This document shows, piece after piece, positions 5,757-12,221 of a stretch of 12,221 nt of DNA. A model generated the notes under the pieces. It was not told the origin of the DNA and ran no database searches. It saw only the letters and a list, made by a program, of their open reading frames with translations. Both the position numbers and the translations under genes were made by a program. This DNA is from Candidatus Bathyarchaeota archaeon ex4484_135. Its GTDB lineage: Archaea; Thermoproteota; Bathyarchaeia; EX4484-135. The stretch is from the NCBI GenBank assembly GCA_002255025.1, contig NJEJ01000015.1, forward strand, positions 1 through 12,221. The letters are read 5' to 3'. The number at the start of each line of letters is the position of its first letter. The stretch's first letter is position 1.

Positions 5757-6986
5757 GTGGGATTCTTGACCGAGACTAGCTTAGCTTATGATTCCGTCAT
5801 AGTTAGGTTCGGCTCCGAGATAGGCGTGAAGAGCAGGCCGGTAAGGCTGAGGTACGAGAAGCTCGTGGCCAAGCACGTGCGGAAGGCCCTCAGGGTACAC
5901 GGGATACCATTCGACCGCTTGGAGCACTCCTTCGGCAGGCTTTACGTGAGGACGAGCGAGGCCGAAGAAGCCTCAAAAGCCATATCGTGCGTTTTCGGCG
6001 TTTCATCTACGTCTCCTGCCCTCTCGACCAGCTCCTCGTTGGAAGACATAATGGACCGGGGGCTAGAGGTAGCCAGGTCCGTGTTAAAGCCCGGGTCTAC
6101 CTTCGCCGTGCGGTGCAGGAGAGTAGGACAGCACCCCTACACGAGCCTGGACGTGTGTCGGCTCTTGGGCGAACGCATCTTAGCCGAGCTCGGCCACATG
6201 GGCTTGAAGGTCAACCTGGAAGCCCCTGATAGGACCGTGTACGTCGAGATAAGGGACGATGAAGCCTACATCTACACGGCCATCAGGGAGGGCGTCGGAG
6301 GCTACCCGCTGGGCGTCCAGGGCAAGGTAATCGGTCTCCTGAGCGGCGGCATAGACTCGCCCGTGGCCTGCTGGTTGGCCATGAGGAGGGGCTGCTTAGT
6401 CGTGCCCGTGCACTTCGACATAAAGCCTTTCACGGACGACAGGCTCATCGAGAAGGCCCTCGAGCTGGCCCGCGTGCTGGCTGGCTGGAGCCTCGGGGCC
6501 GTGAGGCACGTGTACGTAGTACCCTTTGGTCGTGTGCTCGAGCAGGTCAGGTCGAGCTGCCCCGAAAGGCTGACCTGCGTCCTCTGCAAGAGGTTCATGT
6601 ACAGGATAGCCGAGCAGCTGGCCTCACGCGAGAAGGCCGACGGGCTGGTGACGGGCGATGCCATAGGGGAGCAGGCGAGCCAGACGCTCAAGAACATGAA
6701 GGTCATAGACGCTGCCCTCGCGTCCCTCCCGGTCCACAGGCCCTTGCTCTGCTTCGATAAGGCCGATACGGTCCGGCTGGCCAGGAGGATAGGGACCTAC
6801 GACATCTCCTCGCTGCCCGATGCTGGCTGCTCGGCCGTGCCGAAGAAGCCCACGACGGCCGCGAGGCTTGAAGACGTGCTGAAGGCCGAAGAAGCCCTCG
6901 ATGTAGAGGGCCTGGTTCATGATGCCGTCTCAAGGGCCGAGAAAAGGAAAATCGAGGGTCCCCTCCCGTTGCCGAAGGAGTATTAA
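5757..6986 (+). CDS. thiI: tRNA 4-thiouridine synthase ThiI
   Basis: ThiI adenylates U8 of tRNA with ATP and inserts sulfur to make 4-thiouridine. The 409-residue protein shows an N-terminal ferredoxin-like region with IVRFGSEIGVKSRPVR (15-30), and a THUMP domain to about residue 175, ending in VYVEIRDDEAYIYTAIREG. The PP-loop pyrophosphatase domain follows with GLLSGGIDSPVACWLAMRRG (193-212). CVLCKRFMYRIAE carries a CxxC pair at 274-277, the motif shown to matter in archaeal ThiI and linked to an iron-sulfur cluster. VTGDAIGEQASQTL and DAGCSAVPKKPTT (Cys 358) are typical of the C-terminal part. There is no rhodanese domain, as usual in archaea. The start is GTG 5757, supported by TATA spacing. 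The stop (TAT TAA, 6984-6986) overlaps the TATA-like element of the next gene. A tRNA gene with U at position 8 lies 500 bp downstream. Confidence 0.94.
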   Translation: MGFLTETSLAYDSVIVRFGSEIGVKSRPVRLRYEKLVAKHVRKALRVHGIPFDRLEHSFGRLYVRTSEAEEASKAISCVFGVSSTSPALSTSSSLEDIMDRGLEVARSVLKPGSTFAVRCRRVGQHPYTSLDVCRLLGERILAELGHMGLKVNLEAPDRTVYVEIRDDEAYIYTAIREGVGGYPLGVQGKVIGLLSGGIDSPVACWLAMRRGCLVVPVHFDIKPFTDDRLIEKALELARVLAGWSLGAVRHVYVVPFGRVLEQVRSSCPERLTCVLCKRFMYRIAEQLASREKADGLVTGDAIGEQASQTLKNMKVIDAALASLPVHRPLLCFDKADTVRLARRIGTYDISSLPDAGCSAVPKKPTTAARLEDVLKAEEALDVEGLVHDAVSRAEKRKIEGPLPLPKEY

Positions 6987-6987
6987 G
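6980..6987 (+). promoter_or_regulatory. TATA-like element for the PPOX-type gene
   Basis: The sequence GTATTAAG spans the thiI stop codon. Its centre near 6984 predicts a transcript start around 7010, coinciding with GTG codons 7008 and 7011. This again suggests a leaderless mRNA, although the TATA match is moderate. Confidence 0.4.
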
Positions 6988-7007
6988 CACTGTCGGGCCT
7001 CACACGG

Positions 7008-7436
7008 GTGGTGTCCCGAATGGTCAAGATGCCCGAGGAACTCCTGAAGATGGTGAAGGAAAAGCACATCGCAGCTCTGGCGACAGTTGGACCAGATGGA
7101 GTACCGAACGTCAGCCCAAAGGGCTTCACGTATTTAGATGAGGAGACCCTGGCCTACGTGGACATATACTCGGCCAGGACGCTCGAGAACATAAGGGCGA
7201 ACCCCAAGGTGGCCATCGCCATATGGGACAGCCGGACCGTCACGGGCTTCCAGGTCAAGGGGACAGCCAGCATACACGGGCCAGGGGACCCGGTCTACGA
7301 GGAAATCGTGGCCCGGTACATAAGGGCCCATCACCCGGACGGGCGTGGCGTGCCAGAACGCATGTTTGTCGTTACTATAAGGGCCGAGGAGGTCTACTCG
7401 CTGAGGCCAGCCGATAGGGGGAAGCGATTGGCCTGA
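7008..7436 (+). CDS. pyridoxamine 5'-phosphate oxidase-family (FMN-binding split-barrel) protein
   Basis: A 142-residue single-domain protein of the PPOX/FMN-binding split-barrel family. The N-terminal helix PEELLKMVKEKHIAALATVG leads into the first barrel strand. DGVPNVSPKGFTYLDEETLAYVD (about 30-52) and SARTLENIRANPKVAIAIWD (55-74) are the usual flavin-binding stretches, followed by GFQVKGTASIHG. Family members bind FMN or F420 and act as small oxidoreductases or flavin carriers. The actual substrate is unknown, and it is unlikely to be a true PdxH, which is longer. GTG codons at 7008 and 7011 and ATGs at 7020 and 7029 are possible starts; 7008/7011 fit the upstream TATA spacing. It lies 21 bp after thiI on the same strand. 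Confidence 0.8.
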   Translation: MVSRMVKMPEELLKMVKEKHIAALATVGPDGVPNVSPKGFTYLDEETLAYVDIYSARTLENIRANPKVAIAIWDSRTVTGFQVKGTASIHGPGDPVYEEIVARYIRAHHPDGRGVPERMFVVTIRAEEVYSLRPADRGKRLA

Positions 7437-7447
7437 TGGGACAAGGG

Positions 7448-7454
7448 TTAAATT
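7448..7454 (+). promoter_or_regulatory. TATA-like element for tRNA-Thr
   Basis: TTAAATT is centred about 31 bases before the first tRNA base, consistent with a primary transcript carrying a leader of a few nucleotides. Confidence 0.4.
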
Positions 7455-7481
7455 GACCCCGGCAGGCAGTTCAGAGGGCAA

Positions 7482-7559
7482 GCCCCGGTAGCTCAGCCCG
7501 GTCAGAGCGGCGGCCTCGTAAGCCGTTGGTCGGGGGTTCAAATCCCCCCCGGGGCTCCA
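7482..7559 (+). tRNA. tRNA-Thr, anticodon CGU
   Basis: The sequence folds as a complete cloverleaf. The acceptor stem GCCCCGG (7482-7488) pairs with CCGGGGC (7549-7555). U8-A9 follow, then a D arm GCTC/GAGC and an anticodon stem GCGGC/GCCGT with one G-U pair. The seven-base loop CTCGTAA gives anticodon CGT (DNA), which reads ACG threonine codons. The variable loop is TGGTC, and the T arm is GGGGG-TTCAAAT-CCCCC. Discriminator T7556 is the usual archaeal tRNA-Thr base, and CCA (7557-7559) is encoded. No intron is present. U8, the ThiI target, is present, and thiI lies upstream. Confidence 0.96.
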
Positions 7560-7698
7560 CCGCTCAGCTAGAGGAAGCCGTTTTGGTGTCTGGCAACCTG
7601 CTAGGCACGGGTCGTCAGACCGCTGACCTCCAGGCGAAAAGCTCTTCAGCCCGTTGGCATCTAGCGGTTTCTAGCAAGCTCTCCTCGGCCAGAAAGGG

Positions 7699-7740
7699 GA
7701 CACGCTATAATGGGGATGTATATCGACACCGCTATAATCT
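7699..7740. repeat. imperfect short direct repeat around the 3' end of the membrane-oxidoreductase gene
   Basis: GACACGCTATAAT (7699-7711) and GACACCGCTATAAT (7725-7738) are 13-14-base copies differing by one inserted C, about 26 bp apart. The second copy includes the stop codon and last sense codons of the minus-strand gene, so the first recreates that end just downstream. Origin by slippage or small duplication is likely. The 172 bases between the tRNA and this gene hold nothing else I can identify. Confidence 0.5.
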
Positions 7741-9777
7741 GATGCTCAGCCAGCCCGAAATGTCGTTGGCAGCTATGATGCCCGATATCACGACAGCCTC
7801 GATGCCGCCGCCTGGGAATGTGGAGGCACCGACCAGGTAGAGGCCCTTGATGGGCGTCTTGAAATACGGCCGCTCGGGGGCGCCTGCGGATTGATCCAGC
7901 CCATAAATGGCCCCGCACGGGTTCAAGGTGTAGCGCTCGAAGGTCCTAGGAGTGGCTGCGTCCATAATGACGATGTGCTCCTTGAGGCCTGGTATCAGCC
8001 TGCTGGCCTTATCCACCAGCTCCTCGGCGAAGGAGCGCTTCTTAGCCCTGTATTCAGGCGTCCCACGCTCCTTAAAGGCGTCGTAGGCCTCAGGGGGCAG
8101 GATGGTGATGATGTTCACGCAGGCATGGCCTTCCGGCGCCAGAGAAGGATCCAAGTTGGAGCTGATGGTGATGCCCATGCCGTCGTCAAGGCTCTTTATC
8201 AGCGGTGGGTAGCCGGACAGGTCCATGTCCACGCCCAGGTAGACCACGAAGGCCGTTACCGAGGGCCTGAGGGACCTCAGGTGCCGCACGTAATCGCCCG
8301 GCAGGTTCTCCTCGCCCACGAGGTCGAGCAGGTTCAGGGCATTCGTGTTCAGCACGACGATGGGGGCCTCGAAGAACCTCCCATTCGCCACCACGCCCCT
8401 GACGGTCCCTCTCTCCACCACCACGCGCTCCACTCTATGTCTCGTGAGCACCTCGCCGCCGTGGTCCTCAATCACCTTGGCCAACAGGTCTGCTAACGCC
8501 TGAGAGCTCCCCTTCGGGTAATAACCGCCATCTATGTAGTAGCCGAAGATGGGGAGGGCTGAGGCCACGGGCGTCTTTTCGGCCCTGGTGCCCAGGTAGG
8601 CCTCGGCTAGAATGGAGAGGAATGCCTTAAGCTCCTCGTCCTCGAAGTAGCTGTCGAGCAGGCCCTTGAGCGTCATACCTGAGTTCAGGAGCCTGTAGAA
8701 GCTCGGGTGCTCGGCCGGATACCTGAGCAGGTATTCGGGGCCGAGGACCTCGGCCAAGAGGGGCGGGGGCAGGGGGGCTCCGACCAGCTCGACCTCCTTA
8801 TACATCTCCCGGTAGGCGGTTTCCACCTCGGAGAAGAAGCGCCTTATGGCCTCTGCCTCCCCTGGGTAGCGCTCGCAGAGCTGCTCCACGAGCCGGGCTA
8901 GCTCGGTGGGCAAGCGCACCCACTCGCCCCCGATGACATACGCTTCATCCGTCCTCACGAAGAGCTCCTCAGGCTCATAGCCGAGCTCGGGCAACAGCCA
9001 CCTCACCGGCCCCCTTGGGCCAAGGCCGCTCACGGCCTCCACGCTGGCATCGAACGTGAAGGCTCCACGCCTGAAGGAAGTGCAGTAGCCACCCACCTTA
9101 TGGTGCTGCTCCAAGACGATCACCTCATAGCCTTGCCTGGCTAAGAGGGCGCCACAGGTGAGGCCGCCTATCCCCGCCCCTACGATAAGCACCTTCCGAG
9201 CGTCCGGAGGTGCCCTCCACCTGGCGTAGGGCGGGACCAGCTTACGCACAGACCAACTCACGTAGGCCCTGGGGAAGAGGGCTGAGAGGGCGATGCCGGT
9301 GGCGATGAGGCCGTATGAGGCCAGCTGGAGCGGGAAGGGCAGCATGTGCAGGAGGGCGCAGGCGAGGAATATGAGGCCCCAGGCAGCCGTCAGGAAGGCG
9401 TTGATTTTGAAGAACTCGGGCGTTGACCAATAGACCTCCGGGTAATCACGCTTGGATACCTCGTAGGTGTATGGCCTCCGGAGGGCCAGGGAGGCGAAGC
9501 ACATGACACAGAGGGCACCGTAGCCGATGAGGCCGCTCTGCTCCACGAAGAGGGGGGATTTTGCGCCAAAGGTCCAGGCGGAGGCTACCGCGAAATAACA
9601 TAACGTGGTCAAGGCCATGATGCTTTTCTTATCCGGTGAAATGGCGTAAAGGGCGGCGGACAGGGCCAGGCCTATCAGCACGCCAGAGGCATGGCCAAGG
9701 CCGCAGAGCATCCAGTATATTATCCATGGAGCGAAGAGCAAGGCCATCCAGAGGCCGCCAGGCACCTTCTCGGCCAT
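7732..9777 (-). CDS. membrane domain fused to a CrtI/CrtISO-like FAD-dependent oxidoreductase
   Basis: A 681-residue fusion. Residues 1-180 are hydrophobic, with about six predicted membrane segments (near 8-25, 29-47, 52-70, 83-99, 124-143, 148-168). Between segments 4 and 5 is a polar loop, RRPYTYEVSKRDYPEVYWSTPEF in part. From residue 195 it is a phytoene desaturase/carotene isomerase-type oxidoreductase. KVLIVGAGIGGLTCGALLA (195-213) is the dinucleotide fold, VLEQHHKVGGYCTSF (221-235) the next FAD motif, DGGYYPKGSSQALADLL (416-432) the CrtI-like region, and GLYLVGASTFPGGGIEAVV (645-663) the C-terminal FAD motif. Enzymes of this type saturate, desaturate or isomerise polyene lipids such as carotenoids, retinoids or isoprenoid chains; the substrate here is unknown. 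The frame is open back to 9849, but ATG 9777 is chosen because GAGGT lies nine bases upstream and the TATA element lies inside the longer form. It appears monocistronic. Confidence 0.82.
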   Translation of the reverse strand: MAEKVPGGLWMALLFAPWIIYWMLCGLGHASGVLIGLALSAALYAISPDKKSIMALTTLCYFAVASAWTFGAKSPLFVEQSGLIGYGALCVMCFASLALRRPYTYEVSKRDYPEVYWSTPEFFKINAFLTAAWGLIFLACALLHMLPFPLQLASYGLIATGIALSALFPRAYVSWSVRKLVPPYARWRAPPDARKVLIVGAGIGGLTCGALLARQGYEVIVLEQHHKVGGYCTSFRRGAFTFDASVEAVSGLGPRGPVRWLLPELGYEPEELFVRTDEAYVIGGEWVRLPTELARLVEQLCERYPGEAEAIRRFFSEVETAYREMYKEVELVGAPLPPPLLAEVLGPEYLLRYPAEHPSFYRLLNSGMTLKGLLDSYFEDEELKAFLSILAEAYLGTRAEKTPVASALPIFGYYIDGGYYPKGSSQALADLLAKVIEDHGGEVLTRHRVERVVVERGTVRGVVANGRFFEAPIVVLNTNALNLLDLVGEENLPGDYVRHLRSLRPSVTAFVVYLGVDMDLSGYPPLIKSLDDGMGITISSNLDPSLAPEGHACVNIITILPPEAYDAFKERGTPEYRAKKRSFAEELVDKASRLIPGLKEHIVIMDAATPRTFERYTLNPCGAIYGLDQSAGAPERPYFKTPIKGLYLVGASTFPGGGIEAVVISGIIAANDISGWLSIRL

Positions 9778-9818
9778 GATACATCTACCTCTAACGCCCC
9801 TTATGACTTGAGTTCGTT

Positions 9819-9826
9819 CTATTAAG
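9819..9826 (-). promoter_or_regulatory. TATA-like element for the membrane-oxidoreductase gene
   Basis: CTTAATAG on the minus strand, centred near 9822, predicts a transcript start around 9796. That gives a leader of about 19 nt carrying the GAGGT ribosome site (9787-9791) before ATG 9777. It supports the shorter start over the frame's first ATG at 9849. Confidence 0.45.
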
Positions 9827-9928
9827 GCTTTGGGGCCATCTGGGGCCATGAGGAAGTGCCTTACTGGCCTCCTAAAGGCCGGGTATGGGGCCGATTTACC
9901 CTACCAGAGAAACCGTGAGGCAAGTCCA

Positions 9929-10366
9929 TTAAGCTATGACGTTTAATCCTTCAATGCGTGCCACATGAGCTAACTTTTTATCATAGGTGAGAAACGCATC
10001 AAAATCCTTAGCTGATGTCAATTGTATGGCATCAGCTATGTAAATACCATGTTTAAACACATAACTTATGGCCGAAATTATGACCTTAAGGCTTAGTGAG
10101 ATGAGTTTTAGCTGACCAAGCTTTACCAAGAGCCTCGTTTCTCCTATGAACTTCTCAAATAGGGCTCTGGCGTTAGTTAGCACTCCCTTTCTCTCATATT
10201 TATCTAAGACTCCGGCTAACTCGCCTATATTCCATGTGGAGAAGCCTATTATTAGTTCTCCGACATGTGCCTTATCATAGAGCTCGTCAACCCGGTCTGT
10301 GTGCTCTTCCATAACGTATCTCTTGACTATGGCATTAGTATCCAGATATACGCTCTGCACGCTCAT
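9929..10366 (-). CDS. vapC: VapC-type PIN-domain toxin
   Basis: A 145-residue PIN-domain ribonuclease, the toxin of a VapBC pair, which cleaves RNA in a metal-dependent way. The acidic catalytic residues are in place: D9 in SVYLDTNAIVKRY, E49 in WNIGELAGVLDKY, D112 in GIYIADAIQLTSA and D129 in FLTYDKKLA. The length is typical. It overlaps the upstream antitoxin gene by 32 bp, a usual sign of translational coupling. An AGGG run precedes ATG 10366; GTG 10360 is a possible alternative start. The region is clearly AT-richer than its surroundings: bases 10021-10080 are 19/60 G+C, against 36/60 for 4741-4800. This suggests acquisition by transfer. Confidence 0.88.
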   Translation of the reverse strand: MSVQSVYLDTNAIVKRYVMEEHTDRVDELYDKAHVGELIIGFSTWNIGELAGVLDKYERKGVLTNARALFEKFIGETRLLVKLGQLKLISLSLKVIISAISYVFKHGIYIADAIQLTSAKDFDAFLTYDKKLAHVARIEGLNVIA

Positions 10367-10631
10367 CCCTAAGTTCCCTCACGACATCTTCGGCCTTAAG
10401 ACCCAGGGGCCTACCTGCCTTAACCTCGGAACTCGTGTAGAACCTCTTCTCCAGGCCTAATGACTCGCAGAGCTGATCTAAGAGCTCTAATGTATCGTAT
10501 GCGGCTAGGAATTCTTCTACTAAATCGCTTAGGCTTCTGCTCTCCAGAGCTAGCCTGCTCTTCGCTCTCTTAACCAAATCCTCTCTTAACGATAACGTGA
10601 CCTTAACCTTCTTGACCAACTTAACGCCCAA
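10335..10631 (-). CDS. vapB: VapB-type antitoxin (N-terminal ribbon-helix-helix region)
   Basis: The antitoxin partner of the adjacent VapC. Near its N-terminus KKVKVTLSLREDLVKRAKSR has the form of a ribbon-helix-helix DNA-binding motif. SLSDLVEEFLAAYDTLELL continues the helix, and an acidic and basic C-terminal tail (EDVVRELRDERAERISGY) would wrap the toxin. The frame is open back to an ATG at 10667, but the TATA element (10651-10658) lies inside that longer form and predicts transcription from about 10628. TTG 10631 therefore fits a leaderless start, giving about 98 residues, and TTG 10619 is a second option. Antitoxins of this type usually autorepress their promoter with the toxin as co-repressor. 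The 3' end overlaps vapC by 32 bp. Confidence 0.75.
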   Translation of the reverse strand: MGVKLVKKVKVTLSLREDLVKRAKSRLALESRSLSDLVEEFLAAYDTLELLDQLCESLGLEKRFYTSSEVKAGRPLGLKAEDVVRELRDERAERISGY

Positions 10632-10650
10632 CCATACAGACGTATAGACG

Positions 10651-10658
10651 TATATAAG
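10651..10658 (-). promoter_or_regulatory. TATA box for vapBC
   Basis: CTTATATA on the minus strand is a good TATA match centred near 10654. Transcription is predicted from about 10628, next to TTG 10631. It lies within the extended vapB reading frame, which argues against the ATG at 10667 as the start. Confidence 0.6.
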
Positions 10659-10667
10659 GTTTCTCAC

Positions 10668-10985
10668 ACTAAGCCTTGATTAAAGTTAACGACCTTCACT
10701 CAGACTAAGATATCGGCGTCTATGTGTTAGAGATGGTTCTTTATCGCGTGTTATCCTCCGAGCCTTCTACTGGCCCTTTAGTGCCTTTTACCTTTTATTT
10801 CCAATGCGTGTTTCTCCAGCAGACCTCTTAGTTCTAGCTCCTGAGCTACATCTCTCGGCGTGCCAATAGCTGGGTTGACCAGGATATCTGATAGATGTTC
10901 CTTAGTCAATAGGCGTGATATACTTAATGCATTTGGTCGCGTAAACCTGTTGAAGCACTTTTTGGGACAGAGAAATAAACGTGGA
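10668..10985. other. 318-bp spacer between vapB and the HdrA-MvhD gene
   Basis: No RNA gene, repeat array or insertion-sequence terminal repeat is visible in this spacer. It is AT-rich like vapBC. Apart from one short open frame on the minus strand (10778-10909) it holds nothing I can assign. A T-rich run just past the HdrA stop (TTTATTTCTC on the minus strand) could end that transcript. Confidence 0.5.
10778..10909 (-). CDS. possible short ORF or gene remnant, unrecognised
   Basis: This frame reads 43 codons from a TTG at 10909 to TAA at 10778. It gives MTKEHLSDILVNPAIGT, then a helix-like stretch containing DVAQELELRGLLEKH and a basic end. The same frame stays open upstream to about 10994 without any ATG or GTG, and includes CPKKCFNRFTRP. 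The amino-acid composition is protein-like (amphipathic, charged), but there is no convincing ribosome site or TATA element. It could be a small protein, the 3' remnant of a gene lost when vapBC arrived, or chance. I do not recognise a family. Confidence 0.22.
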   Translation of the reverse strand: MTKEHLSDILVNPAIGTPRDVAQELELRGLLEKHALEIKGKRH

Positions 10986-12221
10986 CTAAGATGGCTTTAT
11001 CAGAGGCTCTAAAGCCTTGACTTTCTTGCCCACCATCCTCTCGAGGAAGGGCCTCGCCTTCTCGTTCTCGGCTTTTATGCGCTCCTTGCCCAGCCTCTTC
11101 ATGGTCTCGGCCATCTGGGTTATGAGCTTAGCGAACTTATCGCCCTCGGCAGCCGATATGTACTCGACCACGAACCTCTCGCTGCTTATGCCTATCTTCT
11201 CGAGGACCTTCCTGAGGGCCTTCATGCGTTCCGTCATGTGCCAGTTACCGGATATGTAGTGGCAGTCGTAGGGCAGGTGACAGGCGGCCACAAGGACCAT
11301 GCCGGCACCACGCCTGAAGGCCTCTAGCACGAAATCACGGTCGACACGGCCGGAGCACATGACCCTTATGATACGGACGTTCGTCGGGTACTCAAACCTG
11401 CTCGTGCCAGCTAGGTCGGCACCGGCATAGGAGCACCAGTTGCAGCAGAAGGCCAGTATCTTGTCTTCCGGGTCTTCCTCGAGGGCAGCCCATATCTGTG
11501 CGAATATCTGGGCATCTGTGAAGTGCATCTGCGTTATGGCGTCTGCCGGGCACTCGGCCACGCAGGTCCCGCAGCCGTGGCACTTGGCTGGCACGACGCG
11601 GGCAGGCTTGCCTTCCTCGACCTCTATGGCACCGTACGGGCACTTAGTAGCACAGATGCCGCACTTCGTCTTCGTGTTGCGGCACTTCTCCGGGTCCACT
11701 ACGGCCACTATGGGCTCTATGATCCACTCGTCCTTTGACAATATAGACATGGCCCTGGCGGCAGCTGCAGCACCCTGGCTGACCGAGTAAGGTATGTCCT
11801 TCGGGCCCTGGCAGCAGCCGGCCAGGAAGATGCCGTCCGTGGGCGAGTCCACGGGCTTTAGCTTCGGGTGGGATTCCATGAAGAAGCCCGTGGCGTCAAC
11901 GGATATGTTCAGCTTCCTAGCCAGCTCGTCAGAGCCCTTGGCTGGTATGGCAGCCGTCGAGAGGACCACCATTTCGACCTCGAGGTCCAATATCTGGCCC
12001 GTGAGGGTGTCCTCGACCTTTATTATGAGGTTCTTGGTCTCCGGGTCCTCCGTTATCCTAGATGGCCTGCCGCGTATGAACACTATGTCGAGCTCCCTGG
12101 CACGCCTGAAGAACTCCTCGAAGCCCTTGAACGGCGTCCTCATGTCCATGTATATGATGTAGACCTCCTTGTCCGGGTACTTCTCCTTGAACAGTATGGC
12201 GTTCTTCAGCGTGTACATGCA
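10986..12221 (-). CDS. hdrA: HdrA-MvhD fusion (heterodisulfide reductase-type subunit A with MvhD domain), 5' end outside window
   Basis: This is the C-terminal part (411 codons) of an HdrA-type flavoprotein fused to an MvhD-type 2Fe-2S domain. Such proteins are the bifurcating core of Hdr complexes, coupling a low-potential carrier (ferredoxin) and a high-potential disulfide or quinone to H2, formate, F420H2 or NADH. Counting from the first visible Met, residues 1-160 are the FAD-fold end, with GIFLAGCCQGPKDIPYSVSQ (129-148). Two ferredoxin motifs follow: C179-x6-C186-x2-C189-x3-C193, with a longer first gap than usual, and CHGCGTCVAECP (213, 216, 219, 223). The MvhD domain holds FCCNWCSYAGADLAG (258, 259, 262), MCSGRVD (288) and ACHLPYDCHY (313, 319). 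A charged tail of about 50 residues ends the protein. The codon before the first Met is Cys and still in frame, so the gene continues past the right edge. Partner subunits are not in the window. Confidence 0.9.
   Translation of the reverse strand, partial: CMYTLKNAILFKEKYPDKEVYIIYMDMRTPFKGFEEFFRRARELDIVFIRGRPSRITEDPETKNLIIKVEDTLTGQILDLEVEMVVLSTAAIPAKGSDELARKLNISVDATGFFMESHPKLKPVDSPTDGIFLAGCCQGPKDIPYSVSQGAAAAARAMSILSKDEWIIEPIVAVVDPEKCRNTKTKCGICATKCPYGAIEVEEGKPARVVPAKCHGCGTCVAECPADAITQMHFTDAQIFAQIWAALEEDPEDKILAFCCNWCSYAGADLAGTSRFEYPTNVRIIRVMCSGRVDRDFVLEAFRRGAGMVLVAACHLPYDCHYISGNWHMTERMKALRKVLEKIGISSERFVVEYISAAEGDKFAKLITQMAETMKRLGKERIKAENEKARPFLERMVGKKVKALEPLIKPS

Noticed and set aside
7614..7627. 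GTCAG-ACCG-CTGAC hairpin after the tRNA, considered as part of a small RNA
   Set aside because: The stem is too short, and box C (TGATGA) and a paired box D of a C/D guide RNA are not both present.
7526..7840. Plus-strand open frame beginning inside the tRNA and running into the 3' end of the membrane-oxidoreductase gene
   Set aside because: It overlaps a certain tRNA and a certain gene, has no ribosome site, and its translation looks like random sequence.
9778..9849. 24-residue N-terminal extension of the membrane oxidoreductase from ATG 9849
   Set aside because: The TATA-like element lies inside it and the ribosome site sits before ATG 9777, so the shorter start is preferred.
9866..9880. 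Perfect short hairpin GGCCT-N5-AGGCC between vapC and the next gene, considered as a terminator
   Set aside because: The stem is only five base pairs, no T-run follows on either strand, and archaeal termination does not need hairpins.

Overview
The window reads as a gene-dense stretch of an archaeal genome, probably a thermophilic anaerobe. The evidence is: TATA-type promoter elements at the expected distance from start codons; three genes whose TATA spacing implies leaderless transcripts starting at GTG or TTG; purine-rich Shine-Dalgarno sites inside operons; heavy use of ATA (Ile) and AGG (Arg); a tRNA gene with encoded CCA; and an archaeal set of ferredoxin-linked enzymes. A TACK-type lineage (Thermoproteota or Korarchaeota-like) is a reasonable guess, but the sequence alone does not fix the taxon.

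Layout. Positions 1-1438 (minus) hold a small operon: two tandem paralogous small hydrophobic proteins sharing a GDMLG-x-P / YY-x-LR-x-LP / ERD-x-T signature, then an ArsA/Get3-type ATPase that runs off the left edge. Both the first paralogue and the ATPase are broken by apparent single-base frameshifts. A 138-bp divergent promoter region with a perfect inverted repeat separates this from a five-gene plus-strand operon (1577-5705): the gamma, delta, alpha and beta subunits of a pyruvate-type 2-oxoacid:ferredoxin oxidoreductase, followed by an FrhB-family iron-sulfur flavoprotein. Next on the plus strand are thiI (tRNA 4-thiouridine synthesis), a small FMN-binding PPOX-type protein and tRNA-Thr(CGU). 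On the minus strand, 7732-9777 encodes an unusual fusion of a six-helix membrane domain with a CrtI/CrtISO-like FAD oxidoreductase. It is followed by an AT-rich patch with a VapBC toxin-antitoxin pair and a 318-bp spacer. At the right edge lies the C-terminal two thirds of an HdrA-MvhD fusion (minus, partial).

How the genes work together. The Por operon yields reduced ferredoxin from 2-oxoacids. The FrhB-like protein, with two ferredoxin-type clusters and the FrhB flavin core, is placed to pass those electrons to or from a soluble flavin-linked carrier such as F420 or NAD(P)H, or to another complex. The HdrA-MvhD protein at the other end belongs to flavin-based electron-bifurcating or confurcating complexes that also use ferredoxin. 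The least understood part is the ArsA-type ATPase with its two small hydrophobic partners. This could be a membrane-insertion or metal-handling module, but its function cannot be read from the sequence.
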